64,000 nucleotides of DNA from Parachryseolinea silvisoli. GTDB taxonomy: Bacteria > Bacteroidota > Bacteroidia > Cytophagales > Cyclobacteriaceae. The stretch's first letter is position 1; every line of letters begins with the position of its first letter. This document shows positions 27,001 through 34,549 of the stretch, piece after piece. The stretch covers positions 62,001 through 126,000 of the forward strand of contig NZ_JAIOAO010000006.1 of assembly GCF_021190955.1 (NCBI RefSeq). Direction: 5' to 3'. The notes under the pieces were generated by a model. It was not told where the DNA came from. It made no database searches and was given only the letters and a program-made list of their open reading frames with translations. Position numbers and translations under genes: made by a program.

Positions 27001-29797
27001 GCCGGTGGCTGACAACGACGCGCCATCCGGTGCGCCCAATAGCATCCAGACTGACCATGGCTTCGTAGGGCAGGCAGACGATCGTAAGTCCTGCCTGTGC
27101 CAACGTATGGTATATGCTGCGTATATTGTTTACCAAGTGTTGACGAAAATTGATCTCTGTCGGTTTATGCACCATCCCCCATATAGAAACCACGAGTGCG
27201 GGCAGCAAAATGACCCCCGTGGCACATACCGTCCAAAACCAGGTTGCCGGCAACACGAGCCACGCGAGCAGGTAGAGCAGCACCAAGGCTACCGGCACAA
27301 GGCTGCGGCGCAGGTTGTCGAATATTTTCCAGCGGGAGAGCGCATTTAGCGGGTTGCCGATAAACCGGCCCCTGGCGTCAGGGATCCACGGCAATGACCA
27401 GTTACCAATCTGCCAGTCTCCCCGTATCCAGCGATGCCGGCGGCTGACGTCTACGCTGTAACGCGCCGGATATTCTTCATAGAACTGTACGTCGCTCGCG
27501 TAGCCACAGCGCGTGTAGGAGCCTTCCAGCAAGTCGTGGCTGAGAATGCGGTTTTCGGGGAAGCGGTTATTTAACACCTTCTCGAAGGTGTCGACGTGGT
27601 AAATGCCTTTTCCAATAAAAGAACCTTCGCTGAATACATCCTGGTATACATCGGACACCATTTGTGTATAGGGGTCGATGCCTGAATCGTTCTCATGCAT
27701 GCGTGTATACCGTGTGCGGGTGGCGCCGTGCAGGCTGATCGCGATGCGGGGTTGAATAATGCTATAGCCCTGTACTACGCGACGCTTTTTATCGCTGTAT
27801 ACAGGCTGGTTTAAGGGGTGTGCCATCATTCCGACCAGCATCCAACCGGCATCGCGCGGCAGCTGGGTGTCTGTGTCCAGTGTGATGATATATTGCACAC
27901 TCTTGTAAATATGTTCTTCCCCCGCGATCACGGAGAACCTGGCCTTTGCACCGCCGCGCAGCAGTTGGTTTAATTCCGACAGCTTGCCTCGTTTGCGTTC
28001 ATATCCCATCCATATTTTCTCCACCGGGTTCCACATACGCGGGCGATGGAAGAGAAAAAAGGTATCGTTTACATCGCGGTCGTATTTTTTGTTCAGGGCA
28101 ATGATTCCATCGCGGGCGATTTGTATGAGCAGCGAATCGGCCGGCAGAATTTGTTGGTCGGCGTCTTTCAAGTCTGTCAAGAGACCGAAGAGCAAGTTGG
28201 GGTCGCGGTTTGCGAGAAAGCGAACTTCGAGGTCTTCCAGCAATTTCTCTACCTGACGTGGGTTGACCAGCAAGGTGGGCACAACGACCAGGGTACGGTT
28301 TTCGTCGGGTATGCCACCCGAGAAATCCATCTTGGGTAGTTGGTGAGGTTTGACTGTTAGTGTTGACAGCCAGTTGACAATGGACAGCGCAAATTGACTG
28401 GCACCCAGCAAGGCAACAACGCCCGTCGTCAGCCACCATCCCCACGCCACATCCCGGGAGTAGCCTCCCGCTACGCCGATGACCATTATTAACAGGGTAA
28501 GCACGGTTGCTCCTAACACATACCAGGCATATCGGCGACGTGCCGTCCAGCGTCGTACGCCTTCGACGGTCGTCAGTCTGATCCGTACCGCGGCTTCGGT
28601 CTTCTTTACTCCTTCGCCTACCAGGTAATAACCGACGTGCAACGTGCGCACGTCGCGTGTGCCGCCGGAATGTTCTTTTGCGAACTCCAACGCGATGCGT
28701 GCCACTTCGTATTCCGCCGCGCCGCTTTGCTTCGCGATTCGTTCTACCACGTGACGGTATTGATCGCGTGTATGGAAGTCCATGTTGGGATATACCGCTG
28801 CCGGGTCGGCTCGCAGTGTCTGCTCCACCATGCTCATGGTCTCGACGAACTCGCGCCAGTCGGTCTTTACCAGAAAGCGTAAGCTGCTAATGCTGTTACT
28901 CATCGACACCTGGTCGGCCGCTTGCTTTTGGTTTTCCTGTTGTACAAGGGCATTGATGGTCTGACCACTCTCGGAAAGGCTTTGCTCAATCCACGACGCG
29001 GGCAATGTAAGGTCAGGTCCTTTCCATTGTAGCTGGCGCGTAAACGCCGCAACGAAGGCGCTGACCATCGGCGGATTCGAACGGGCCATATCGGCGATGT
29101 CGAGCACGAGGTCTTTGGGATGTTTCTCGGCCGTCTCTAAGATGCGGTGTGCCCAGTCGTTGGCCAGATCCTCGTCGGCGCGATCAATGGCGATACGTGC
29201 CGCGACGCGACTCAGGTTTTCCAGCAAGGCCAGGCGGAGCATGATGGGCACCGCCCAGAGCTCACCCAACGTCAGCGGGTTGAGCTTTTGATAGGAGGCA
29301 ATGAAGCTGCTCAGGTTATGCATGTCTACATGTCCATCGCTGTGCGAGATGATCTCGGTGGCGATTTCGTAGACACGCGGCAGACCGGCGGATTTGCCTT
29401 TTTCTAAACGCGGTAAACCCTTGCTATAGCCCTTGGGCAAATGGCGTTTGGCCAGGCGTATCTGTTCTTCAATGAGATAGAAATTATCGAGCAGCCATTC
29501 ACCCGCGGGGGTTACGACTTTCTTTTCTTTTACAGCATCCTGTAATAGCCTTGTTACGTGGAATAATACGTCTTCGTTAACGGCCAGGCGACCGAGCAGT
29601 AGCTCGGGGGCTTTATTGTTGGTGAGTTTATGCGTGCCCGCCAGAAATTGCGCATGTTGGTCCATTTGTTCCGCACTGAAAAGTTCTGATCGCAAGGGCG
29701 GCTTTTCGTTAACATCCTCCCGGTTGAGACCATCTCGCTGCAGGTGTTGGCGCAACTGGGAGAAAAAATCTTCAATGGACGTTGTGTTTACCTTCAT
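21098..29797 (-). CDS. Cyclic beta-1,2-glucan synthase (NdvB/ChvB-like)
   Basis: 2,899 residues from ATG 29797 (MKVNTTSIEDFFSQLRQHL); a GTG at 29878 adds a doubtful leader. Order: soluble helical N-terminus to about 410; two transmembrane helices about 425-480; glycosyltransferase domain about 500-830 with DTDTQLPRDA and RRHRWIRGDWQ (the QxxRW-type end); further membrane helices about 840-1010; glucoamylase-like domain about 1060-1560 (SESCYNVVDAHLTYQYRAFG, MAHHQGMSLLSLAYV); two GT36/supersandwich regions; and a GH94 phosphorylase domain to the end with GSGDWNDGM near 2,570, whose Asp is the general acid. In Proteobacteria this enzyme starts, lengthens and cyclises periplasmic beta-1,2-glucan. 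Motifs are intact. Product in this organism is inferred. Confidence 0.93.
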   Translation of the reverse strand: MKVNTTSIEDFFSQLRQHLQRDGLNREDVNEKPPLRSELFSAEQMDQHAQFLAGTHKLTNNKAPELLLGRLAVNEDVLFHVTRLLQDAVKEKKVVTPAGEWLLDNFYLIEEQIRLAKRHLPKGYSKGLPRLEKGKSAGLPRVYEIATEIISHSDGHVDMHNLSSFIASYQKLNPLTLGELWAVPIMLRLALLENLSRVAARIAIDRADEDLANDWAHRILETAEKHPKDLVLDIADMARSNPPMVSAFVAAFTRQLQWKGPDLTLPASWIEQSLSESGQTINALVQQENQKQAADQVSMSNSISSLRFLVKTDWREFVETMSMVEQTLRADPAAVYPNMDFHTRDQYRHVVERIAKQSGAAEYEVARIALEFAKEHSGGTRDVRTLHVGYYLVGEGVKKTEAAVRIRLTTVEGVRRWTARRRYAWYVLGATVLTLLIMVIGVAGGYSRDVAWGWWLTTGVVALLGASQFALSIVNWLSTLTVKPHQLPKMDFSGGIPDENRTLVVVPTLLVNPRQVEKLLEDLEVRFLANRDPNLLFGLLTDLKDADQQILPADSLLIQIARDGIIALNKKYDRDVNDTFFLFHRPRMWNPVEKIWMGYERKRGKLSELNQLLRGGAKARFSVIAGEEHIYKSVQYIITLDTDTQLPRDAGWMLVGMMAHPLNQPVYSDKKRRVVQGYSIIQPRIAISLHGATRTRYTRMHENDSGIDPYTQMVSDVYQDVFSEGSFIGKGIYHVDTFEKVLNNRFPENRILSHDLLEGSYTRCGYASDVQFYEEYPARYSVDVSRRHRWIRGDWQIGNWSLPWIPDARGRFIGNPLNALSRWKIFDNLRRSLVPVALVLLYLLAWLVLPATWFWTVCATGVILLPALVVSIWGMVHKPTEINFRQHLVNNIRSIYHTLAQAGLTIVCLPYEAMVSLDAIGRTGWRVVVSHRRLLEWNPSGFVQNGRPETLPETYVTMLASPLFAILTSAAIIHWNPAAWAAAAPFLLVWMLAPAAVWWLNQPLPTVSGELNADRKDTLRELARKTWAFFEDLVAEPDNWLPPDNLQEYPIPVVAHRTSPTNIGLSLLANLTAVDFGYIPAAQFLQRTEHTFSTLNRLERYKGHFYNWYDTQSLQVLQPRYVSTVDSGNLAGHLITLRQGLLQMPDRKVIERQALMGLQDTVRIILHKLPEIHQSIYQSIVRDFTQMLQKEFIDLEALRALLSQVRIKGIAVLNRLDSRTETHRWIVMFDRQIQTFLTEIDAVAPWLTAGPIPAKFQEMSLLTDVPTFAQILQAEHLLEEEMTRLSGKTQTPEEVSWIGRFRTALHEAASYSRRQLTSAADLAEQCAYLADMEYDFLYDKSQHLLTIGYNVESHRADASYYDLLASEARLATFVAIAQDKLPQKSWFALGRRLTTAGNTPVLLSWSGSMFEYLMPMLVMPSYRNTLLDETMRGTVQRQIEYGRQRNVPWGISESCYNVVDAHLTYQYRAFGVPGLGFKRGLGDDLVIAPYATVMALMVAPDDAYNNLATLREQGFEGQYGFFEAADYTPSRLPRGQSRVLVQTFMAHHQGMSLLSLAYVLLDQPMQKRFEADPQCQTVLLLLQERVPRTTSFYSAATEMQEVTLMQSVPEMRVINTADTQVPEVQLLSNGRYHVMLTNAGGGYSRWRDMAVTRWREDTTCDNWGTFCYIRDLDRNEYWSTAHQPVLRPAERYEALFSQGRVEFRRRDIDIETHTEIIVSPEDDVEIRRIHLVNRSGRKRHMEVTSYAEVVLAAAIADAAHPAFSNLFVQTAIEETHHAILATRRARSHDEQPPWMLHMMKISGQGADNIAYETDRDKFIGRGHTLASPRVMRTREPLGNSQGSVLDPVVSVQYRITLPPGESVTFDVVTGMAKTREETQILIDKYQDPHLRDRAFELSWTHSQVVLRQINAAEGDAQLFGRLASAVIYTNPFMRVSRTVQVRNQRGQSALWAYAISGDLPIVLLRLSDSTNVTLARQMVQAHAYWQLKGLAVDLVILNEDQSGYRQVLQDQIQSLIAAGVGLNSGRQGGIFIRSADQVSGEDWVLLQTVARIIISDTRGSLNEQIKRRPLPKPGVGYLQASAIAPTVVEETTEVPPLLFFNGHGGFTADGREYIIRTSATSTTPLPWINVIANNHFGTVVTESGPSYTWIENAHEYRLTPWYNDPVTGRAGEAFYIRDEETGRYWSPTPQPAIAGAVYTTRHGFGYTVFEHQYDGIRTEVWIYVDREAAVKFTTLKIRNISGRPRKLSTTAYVEWVLADLREKSLLHIVAEQDLATRAIIARNAYSMEFSNYVAFLDVDAPTYTYTTDRQEFLGRNGTLQQPDAMRRLYLSGKAGAGLDPCAAIQVPVELDNGAEQEVIFRLGGGRNVFEATETIRKFKGPKAAREALTRVHQYWSHTLSSVRINTPDSALNILTNGWLLYQVMSSRLWGRSGFYQSGGAYGFRDQLQDVLALVHAAPAITRQQILLAASRQFREGDVQHWWHPPLGRGVRTQCSDDFLWLPFVVSRYVEATGDAAILDEEVSFLEGRPLNMHEESYYDLPAVSDERASLYEHCRRAVRRGLLFGENGLPLIGSGDWNDGMSMVGIHGKGESVWLAFFLYDVLRHTEALARARNDEAFASECAHQASQLKRNIHDNAWDGGWYIRAYYDDGTPLGSSRNVECRIDSISQSWSVLSEGGDPERSQVAMEAVNKHLVRRDRALIQLLDPPFDKSEKDPGYIKGYVPGVRENGGQYTHAAVWMIMAFAKLGDHRRTWELLNMINPLNHGRDPKEIAVYKAEPYVIAADVYGVAPHEGRGGWTWYTGSAGWVYQLIIEWFFGLKRQGDRLLVTPCLPPEWPSVTMQYRFLETVYALQLDRVTGGEEIEIWVDDVRQEGHFIDLVNDKVDHLVRITVKAPEWVI

Positions 29798-29822
29798 GGA
29801 TACGGGGCTTAGGGGATAGGCA

Positions 29823-29830
29823 TAGTTTTG
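29823..29830 (+). promoter_or_regulatory. Possible -7 box before the NTF2-like gene
   Basis: TAGTTTTG on the plus strand in the gap divergent to the glucan synthase. No clear TTG partner. If used, transcription would start close to 29837, so either a leader of about 95 bases to ATG 29934, or a near-leaderless start at ATG 29841. Confidence 0.25.
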
Positions 29831-29933
29831 CCTGGAAGATATGCCAGGAATAAACGTTCCTGCCTGGAGTTGGGGCACTATGGGGAAAGTGATCTACAGT
29901 GTGGGGCCGGAAATCATTCAAAATGCAATGCTT

Positions 29934-30404
29934 ATGAAAGAGATCAAACAAAAGACCGAAGCGTTCTTCCGGGAGTATGAAGATCGTTTCAACCAGGGAC
30001 TGGCGGGGAAGCCAGACGTTGAAGGTACGGCAGCTGCTTTTGCCGAAAGCTTTATTGAGTCGAGCCCGGTGGGCGTAAATGCGGCGAAAAATGATGCGGA
30101 ATTTCGAAAGGTTATTCCGCAAGGGATGGAGTTCTATAAAAGTATTGGAACGCAGTCCATGAAGATCAAAGAACTGGCGGTGACGTTAATCGATGAATTC
30201 CACGTGATGGCTAAAGTACATTGGGATTCGCGTTATCAGCAGCAGGGGCGTGATATTTCGATCGAGTTTGATGTGGTTTATTTTCTGCGATACTTTGATG
30301 GCGTGTTGAAGATCTTTGCCTATGTCACGGGGGATGAGCAGAAACTTTTGGAGCAGCATGGATTGGTGTCGAAGAATAAGACACCGCAGGCGGCAGAGGC
30401 CTGA
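29934..30404 (+). CDS. Small NTF2-like/SnoaL-type protein
   Basis: 156 residues from ATG 29934 (MKEIKQKTEAFFREYEDRF). The open frame starts at ATG 29841, but the extra 31 residues do not look like part of the fold. The pattern of an N-terminal amphipathic helix, then ELAVTLIDEFHVMAKVHWDSRY and ISIEFDVVYFLRYFDGVLKIFAYV strands matches the NTF2-like cone fold. Such proteins bind small molecules or act as simple enzymes; no catalytic residues are clear. Divergent from the glucan synthase. Confidence 0.7.
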   Translation: MKEIKQKTEAFFREYEDRFNQGLAGKPDVEGTAAAFAESFIESSPVGVNAAKNDAEFRKVIPQGMEFYKSIGTQSMKIKELAVTLIDEFHVMAKVHWDSRYQQQGRDISIEFDVVYFLRYFDGVLKIFAYVTGDEQKLLEQHGLVSKNKTPQAAEA

Positions 30405-30442
30405 AAAACAAAGAGCCTGCTTGCAGGCAGGCTCTTTGCTTT
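30405..30442. terminator. Bidirectional terminator after the NTF2-like and OmpA genes
   Basis: 11-bp perfect stem AAAGAGCCTGC (30410-30420) with GCAGGCTCTTT (30427-30437), 6-base loop, A-run on the left and T-rich right side. Placed between two convergent genes. Confidence 0.88.
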
Positions 30443-30457
30443 TGAATAGGTAGTCGT

Positions 30458-32215
30458 TTATTTCTTGACGACGGTGAACTCTACGCGACGGTTGTTGGCG
30501 CGGCCGGGTTCGGTGTCGTTGGTGTCGATGGGTTTGGACTCGCCGTAGCCGTGGGCTGTCAGGCGGAAGCTTTCGATGCCCTGGCTGACGAGGTAGTCTA
30601 CTACGGATTGTGAACGGCCTTGTGAAAGATTGGCATTGTAGTCGTCGGAGCCTTTGCTGTCGGTGTGGCCGGCGATTTCAATTTCTACCGTAGCGTTTTG
30701 TTTTAAGAAGTCTGCCACTTTGTTCAACTCGGTGAAGGATTCTTTCTTCAAGGTTGTTTTATCGAAGTCAAAGTATATATTCTTCAGACGCACGGTAACA
30801 CCGATTTCAATCGGCTCGAGGTATAGATCGCGGGTGGCGGGTGAGAGCTCTTCGCTTTCAAGCTCTACGCTATCCGTGGCATTGAGGTAACCTTCGGCGG
30901 TGGCGTTCAGCATGTACCAGCCCAGCTTCGGCACTTCTTTCTCGAATGTGCCTTTCTCGGCCGGCACTTTAAACGTTGTTTTACGATCTTTGCGCAGGGT
31001 GACGTCTACTTTGGCTGCGATCAGCTTTTCTGTTTTCTTGTCATATACATTTCCCATTACCATCAGCTTCTTCGCTACGGGCTTTAACAAAATTTCTACA
31101 AATACGGTCGTGTCGGCCGTTAACACCGGCAGCTTCAGGGATTGCTCTTTTGGCAGGAATCCTTCTGCGGATGCAGCAATTGTAATCGCCTGCGTTTCGG
31201 GTAGTTTAGTCTCAAATTTACCGGTGGTGTTTGATTTCAGCTTCAGGGGCTCTTTCTCTTTGACTTTTACATCGAGGGCGGCTACGATGGGATCCTGTGT
31301 TTTTTCGTTTAACACTACGCCCGTAAGATTTACCTTGAAAGTCTTGGGTACGAGCTGATATAAATCGAGCTGCGCACCTTCCAGTGCCTTGTTGGCGCGG
31401 CTTGTAAAGATGTTTCCGTCGCGGTCGATGGTGAAGTAGAAGTCGAGGGCGTTGGTATTGATGGGCTTGCCCATGTTGATGGGGTCAGACCATTTTTTCC
31501 AGGTGTCGTCCAGGCGCGTTGTTTTGTAAATATCAACACCGCCCTGGCGGTTGGGGGCCTGGCGTGCGCTGCCAAAATATAACGTCTTTTGATCCGGGCC
31601 GATGAAGGGCCCTACTTCGTCGGTTGTGGTGCTCAGGCTCATCTTCTCCGGGCGCGACCAGCTGCCGTCGGGTTGTGCCTGGCTTAGGTACAGATCGCTT
31701 AGCTCGGCGTTGTCTTTCTCGCTAAAGTATATCACCATGAATTTTTTGTCCGCCGACATGCTGGCGCCATAAAAGCGCCCTTTGTTCATAGACTTAAAGT
31801 CTTTTACGTCCAGTTCTTTCAGCGAGCCATTGGTGACAATGGAGAATCCTTTTTCACCCTTGGAGCGGCCGCCGCGAATGAAGAGGCTGCCGTCGTCGAA
31901 TACTGTAAATACCTGGTTGGAGGAGTGGATATTATACGGGTTGCGTAAGTGTTCGGCTACGCCCCAAACGCCGTTGGCGTCTTTTTTGGAAGCCCAAATA
32001 TCTTGTGTGTCGTCTTTTCCGAGGGTGTTGTCGGGGTGGTTTTGCACAAAGAAATAGAGGGTGTTGCCATCGGGAGAGACTACGGGTGCAGCTTCGTGGC
32101 GGAAGGTGTTTACATTCTTGTCCATCTTCACGAGCTCATACCGCAGCATGGATTGCTGCTGCGCACGGGCACAGAATGTAAGCGACACCAGTAACAAAAG
32201 TAATAACGATCTCAT
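30458..32215 (-). CDS. OmpA family protein with PD40 beta-propeller repeats
   Basis: 585 residues. Signal peptide 1-18 (ending CARAQ). Residues about 25-285 carry WD40-like PD40 repeats (APVVSPDGNTLYFFVQNH; EVGPFIGPDQKTLYFGSARQ), about 290-460 carry two carboxypeptidase-regulatory-like beta-sandwiches (LTGVVLNEKTQDPIVAALDV; VMGNVYDKKTEKLIAAKVDV), and about 470-585 an OmpA domain with IEIAGHTDSKGSDDYNANLS and the peptidoglycan-binding NNRRVEF motif. It anchors to the cell wall from the periplasm or outer membrane. This layout resembles proteins linked with type IX secretion, but that link is not shown here. Confidence 0.9.
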   Translation of the reverse strand: MRSLLLLLLVSLTFCARAQQQSMLRYELVKMDKNVNTFRHEAAPVVSPDGNTLYFFVQNHPDNTLGKDDTQDIWASKKDANGVWGVAEHLRNPYNIHSSNQVFTVFDDGSLFIRGGRSKGEKGFSIVTNGSLKELDVKDFKSMNKGRFYGASMSADKKFMVIYFSEKDNAELSDLYLSQAQPDGSWSRPEKMSLSTTTDEVGPFIGPDQKTLYFGSARQAPNRQGGVDIYKTTRLDDTWKKWSDPINMGKPINTNALDFYFTIDRDGNIFTSRANKALEGAQLDLYQLVPKTFKVNLTGVVLNEKTQDPIVAALDVKVKEKEPLKLKSNTTGKFETKLPETQAITIAASAEGFLPKEQSLKLPVLTADTTVFVEILLKPVAKKLMVMGNVYDKKTEKLIAAKVDVTLRKDRKTTFKVPAEKGTFEKEVPKLGWYMLNATAEGYLNATDSVELESEELSPATRDLYLEPIEIGVTVRLKNIYFDFDKTTLKKESFTELNKVADFLKQNATVEIEIAGHTDSKGSDDYNANLSQGRSQSVVDYLVSQGIESFRLTAHGYGESKPIDTNDTEPGRANNRRVEFTVVKK

Positions 32216-32273
32216 AGCGTAGAGGTTAGATATTAGGGAGTAAAGTTAAGACAATAACAGAAATGGTCGTATA

Positions 32274-32297
32274 CAAAAAAACCGGGATTAACCCGGC
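32274..32297 (-). terminator. Terminator of the haem-type membrane protein gene
   Basis: Minus strand GCCGGG / CCCGGT stem (CCGGG 32282-32286, CCCGG 32292-32296) followed by seven U. It lies 26 bases past the stop codon at 32323. Confidence 0.75.
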
Positions 32298-32322
32298 TTT
32301 GTCGATCGAAAAGTATGATCTG

Positions 32323-32757
32323 TTACCTTCCGACAATTTTTACACCTCCCAGCACCAATACGACCAGGACGATCACCAGGGCAATAGTGTTAAATAGGAA
32401 CAGTCTTTTATGCTTGGCGACGGCATCGGTCATGCGCTTAGACGTCGAGCGCGCTATCGTTATCAGTACGACGGCCACCAGCATCCCCGTGATGTGCTCG
32501 GCTGTAAAGTACCGGTAGTAGTCGGTCATGGCTTCGGGGCCGAAATTTACGCGCGGGCTGACGAAGTACAGGAACAGGCCCAACAGTAGCTGGATGTGTG
32601 TGAAGATCAGCAGAAACAGGCTGAGCAAGTTGTCGGCTTTGGCAAAGGGGCTTTTGTTGATCAGGCCCATCAGCGATTTTACAATCACCACGATCAACAG
32701 CAACAACACCAGGTAGCGGACGCCCGAGTGTGCTTCTACAAGAATTTTATAAAGCAT
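32323..32757 (-). CDS. Small four-helix membrane protein, cytochrome b-like
   Basis: 144 residues from ATG 32757 (MLYKILVEAHSGVRYLVLL); a frame extension to 32787 adds ten residues. Four transmembrane helices at about 8-30, 45-68, 88-108 and 118-140. Histidines at EAHSGVRY, FTHIQLLLG and TAEHITGM lie in or near helices, as in small Bacteroidota proteins often labelled cytochrome B. Haem binding is thus possible but unproven. Transcribed alone with its own terminator; the opposite strand gene starts 123 bases away. Confidence 0.75.
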   Translation of the reverse strand: MLYKILVEAHSGVRYLVLLLLIVVIVKSLMGLINKSPFAKADNLLSLFLLIFTHIQLLLGLFLYFVSPRVNFGPEAMTDYYRYFTAEHITGMLVAVVLITIARSTSKRMTDAVAKHKRLFLFNTIALVIVLVVLVLGGVKIVGR

Positions 32758-32821
32758 AAAAAGTTGAATTTTGGTCCAAATTAGCACAGCCGGGTCAAAG
32801 TTCCGAACCTTCCGGGGCTTC

Positions 32822-32849
32822 TTTGGGTGCGGGGAAAAAGCTACCTTTG
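32822..32849 (+). promoter_or_regulatory. Putative promoter of the NHL/SMP-30 gene
   Basis: TTTG (32822-32825), 16-base spacer, perfect -7 box TACCTTTG (32842-32849). Leader of about 28 bases to ATG 32881. The box overlaps the frame extension to 32827 and so rules that start out. Confidence 0.5.
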
Positions 32850-32880
32850 GATAAAGGCGTTCAACCCTAACCCCGAACCG

Positions 32881-33732
32881 ATGAACCGACCTGTGCCTTT
32901 CCTGTTGTTTTCAGGTATGCTGCTGCTTTTTTCGGTCTGTACGGCCGTGGCGCAAAAGCTCACCCTGGCCTGGCAAACCGACACGGTTTTTCGCGTTCCT
33001 GAATCTGTTCTGATCGACCCCGACCGCAAAATTTGTTACGTTTCCAACATCGACGGTGGCCCTGGCGAAAAGGATGGCAAAGGTTTTATTTCAAAAATAT
33101 CGCCGGGAGGAAAGATACTCAATCTGCAATGGGTCACTGGTCTCGATGCGCCAAAGCGCATGGGCATAGCCGGTCTCCATCTATATGTAGCCGATCTTTT
33201 TCAAGTGGCGGTGATCGACCTGGCCTCGGGCAAGATCGTGCGCCGCATCGACGTACCGGACGCTAAATTCCTGAATGACATTACAGTAGATAAAGCCGGC
33301 ACGGTGTACGTATCGGATTCCGGCACAGGTAAGATCCATCGCATCCAGGGTGACGCGGCCACCCTGTATTTTGAAAGCCCTCTTTTCCAACGCATCAACG
33401 GGTTACTTGCACAGCCCGAGGGTATTTATGTCGCTGACGTGGGGAACGGCGCGCTCTACTGCTTAAAGGAAGGAAAAGACCTGGTCAAGGTGTCGGATGT
33501 GGCGACTGGCGGAAATGACGGGATCGTGCCTGTAGGCAAACAAGAATTTATTGTGTCTTGCTGGCCGGGAGAGGCGTATTTCGTTGATGCGCAAGGGAAA
33601 TCACACGCCCTGCTGGACACACGGGAGCAAAAACTGAACTGCGCCGATGTCGAATACGACGCTACCCGAAAATGGCTTTACGTTCCGACGTTTTTTGGCA
33701 ACCGCATTATGACCTATACGTTTCAAAAATGA
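32881..33732 (+). CDS. Exported NHL/SMP-30-like beta-propeller protein
   Basis: 283 residues from ATG 32881, which starts a signal peptide (MNRPVPFLLFSGMLLLFSV...AVAQ). The rest is a beta-propeller with NHL/SMP-30-type blades: PESVLIDPDRKICYVSNIDG, NDITVDKAGTVYVSDSGTGK, INGLLAQPEGIYVADVGNG. Gluconolactonase-like enzymes share this fold, but the metal ligands (Glu/Asn/Asp) are not evident enough to name a reaction. Periplasmic ligand-binding or lactonase protein. It stands before the Bax inhibitor gene by 29 bases. Confidence 0.8.
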   Translation: MNRPVPFLLFSGMLLLFSVCTAVAQKLTLAWQTDTVFRVPESVLIDPDRKICYVSNIDGGPGEKDGKGFISKISPGGKILNLQWVTGLDAPKRMGIAGLHLYVADLFQVAVIDLASGKIVRRIDVPDAKFLNDITVDKAGTVYVSDSGTGKIHRIQGDAATLYFESPLFQRINGLLAQPEGIYVADVGNGALYCLKEGKDLVKVSDVATGGNDGIVPVGKQEFIVSCWPGEAYFVDAQGKSHALLDTREQKLNCADVEYDATRKWLYVPTFFGNRIMTYTFQK

Positions 33733-33761
33733 TTCTATATCTTTAAGCAATTTTTACGAAC

Positions 33762-34469
33762 ATGGATTCTTCTACTACGCCTACAATGCCCACCGTTGAC
33801 CAGGTACTGGCCGAGCAACAACGTTTCATGGTAAAAGTTTACGGATGGATGAGCCTCGGGCTGGTCCTGACCGGACTGGTAGCCTTGTATACCGCTTCAT
33901 CAGAAGCTTTGCTTGGTTTTATTTTTGGTACGAAGTGGGTATTCTTCGGGTTGATCATTTTAGAATTGATCTCCGTCGGTATCCTGGTCAGCATGATCAA
34001 CCGTATGTCCGCCAACCTGGCGACGTTCGTGTTCTTTATTTATGCTGTGTTGAACGGACTTACCATGTCGTGTATCTTTATTGTTTACACGGCCTCATCG
34101 ATTGCCTCTACATTCTTTGTGACGGCTGGAACATTCGCGGTGATGAGTATATACGGCTATACTACCAAGACTGATCTGAGCAAATGGGGTAACATCCTGT
34201 TTATGGGTCTCATTGGTTTAGTCATTGCGTCGATCGCAAACTATTTCATGCAAAGCGAGACGCTTTATTGGATCACGTCGTATGCCGGTGTGTTGATCTT
34301 CGTCGGGTTAACTGCGTACGACACGCAGAAAATCAAAAACATGAATATCATCGGTAACGAAGGCAGCGATGATGACCACAAGGAGGCCATCATGGGTGCA
34401 TTGACACTATACCTCGACTTCATCAATCTGTTCCTGTATCTGCTGCGGATCTTCGGTCGCCGCCGCTAA
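33762..34469 (+). CDS. Bax inhibitor-1/YccA family membrane protein
   Basis: 235 residues, seven transmembrane helices. Typical start FMVKVYGWMSLGLVLTGLVA, then a run of helices ending ITSYAGVLIFVGLTAYDTQKI, the family's most conserved part; the last helix before the end carries ALTLYLDFINLFLYLLRI. Members of this group conduct calcium in bacteria and respond to stress. A -7-like box TATCTTTA lies at 33738-33745, 24 bases before the ATG. Ends at a very strong terminator. Confidence 0.95.
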   Translation: MDSSTTPTMPTVDQVLAEQQRFMVKVYGWMSLGLVLTGLVALYTASSEALLGFIFGTKWVFFGLIILELISVGILVSMINRMSANLATFVFFIYAVLNGLTMSCIFIVYTASSIASTFFVTAGTFAVMSIYGYTTKTDLSKWGNILFMGLIGLVIASIANYFMQSETLYWITSYAGVLIFVGLTAYDTQKIKNMNIIGNEGSDDDHKEAIMGALTLYLDFINLFLYLLRIFGRRR

Positions 34470-34504
34470 ACTACGTGCTAAACCGACATTAATACATTAA
34501 CTTT

Positions 34505-34539
34505 ATAGCCTACGGATTACCGTAGGCTATATTTTTTTT
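34505..34539 (+). terminator. Terminator after the Bax inhibitor gene
   Basis: 11-bp perfect stem ATAGCCTACGG (34505-34515) with CCGTAGGCTAT (34520-34530), four-base loop and eight T. Only 10 bases before the next start codon, so the DUF2157 gene must have a start inside or after it, or rely on read-through. Confidence 0.9.
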
Positions 34540-34549
34540 ACAGCGTTCT

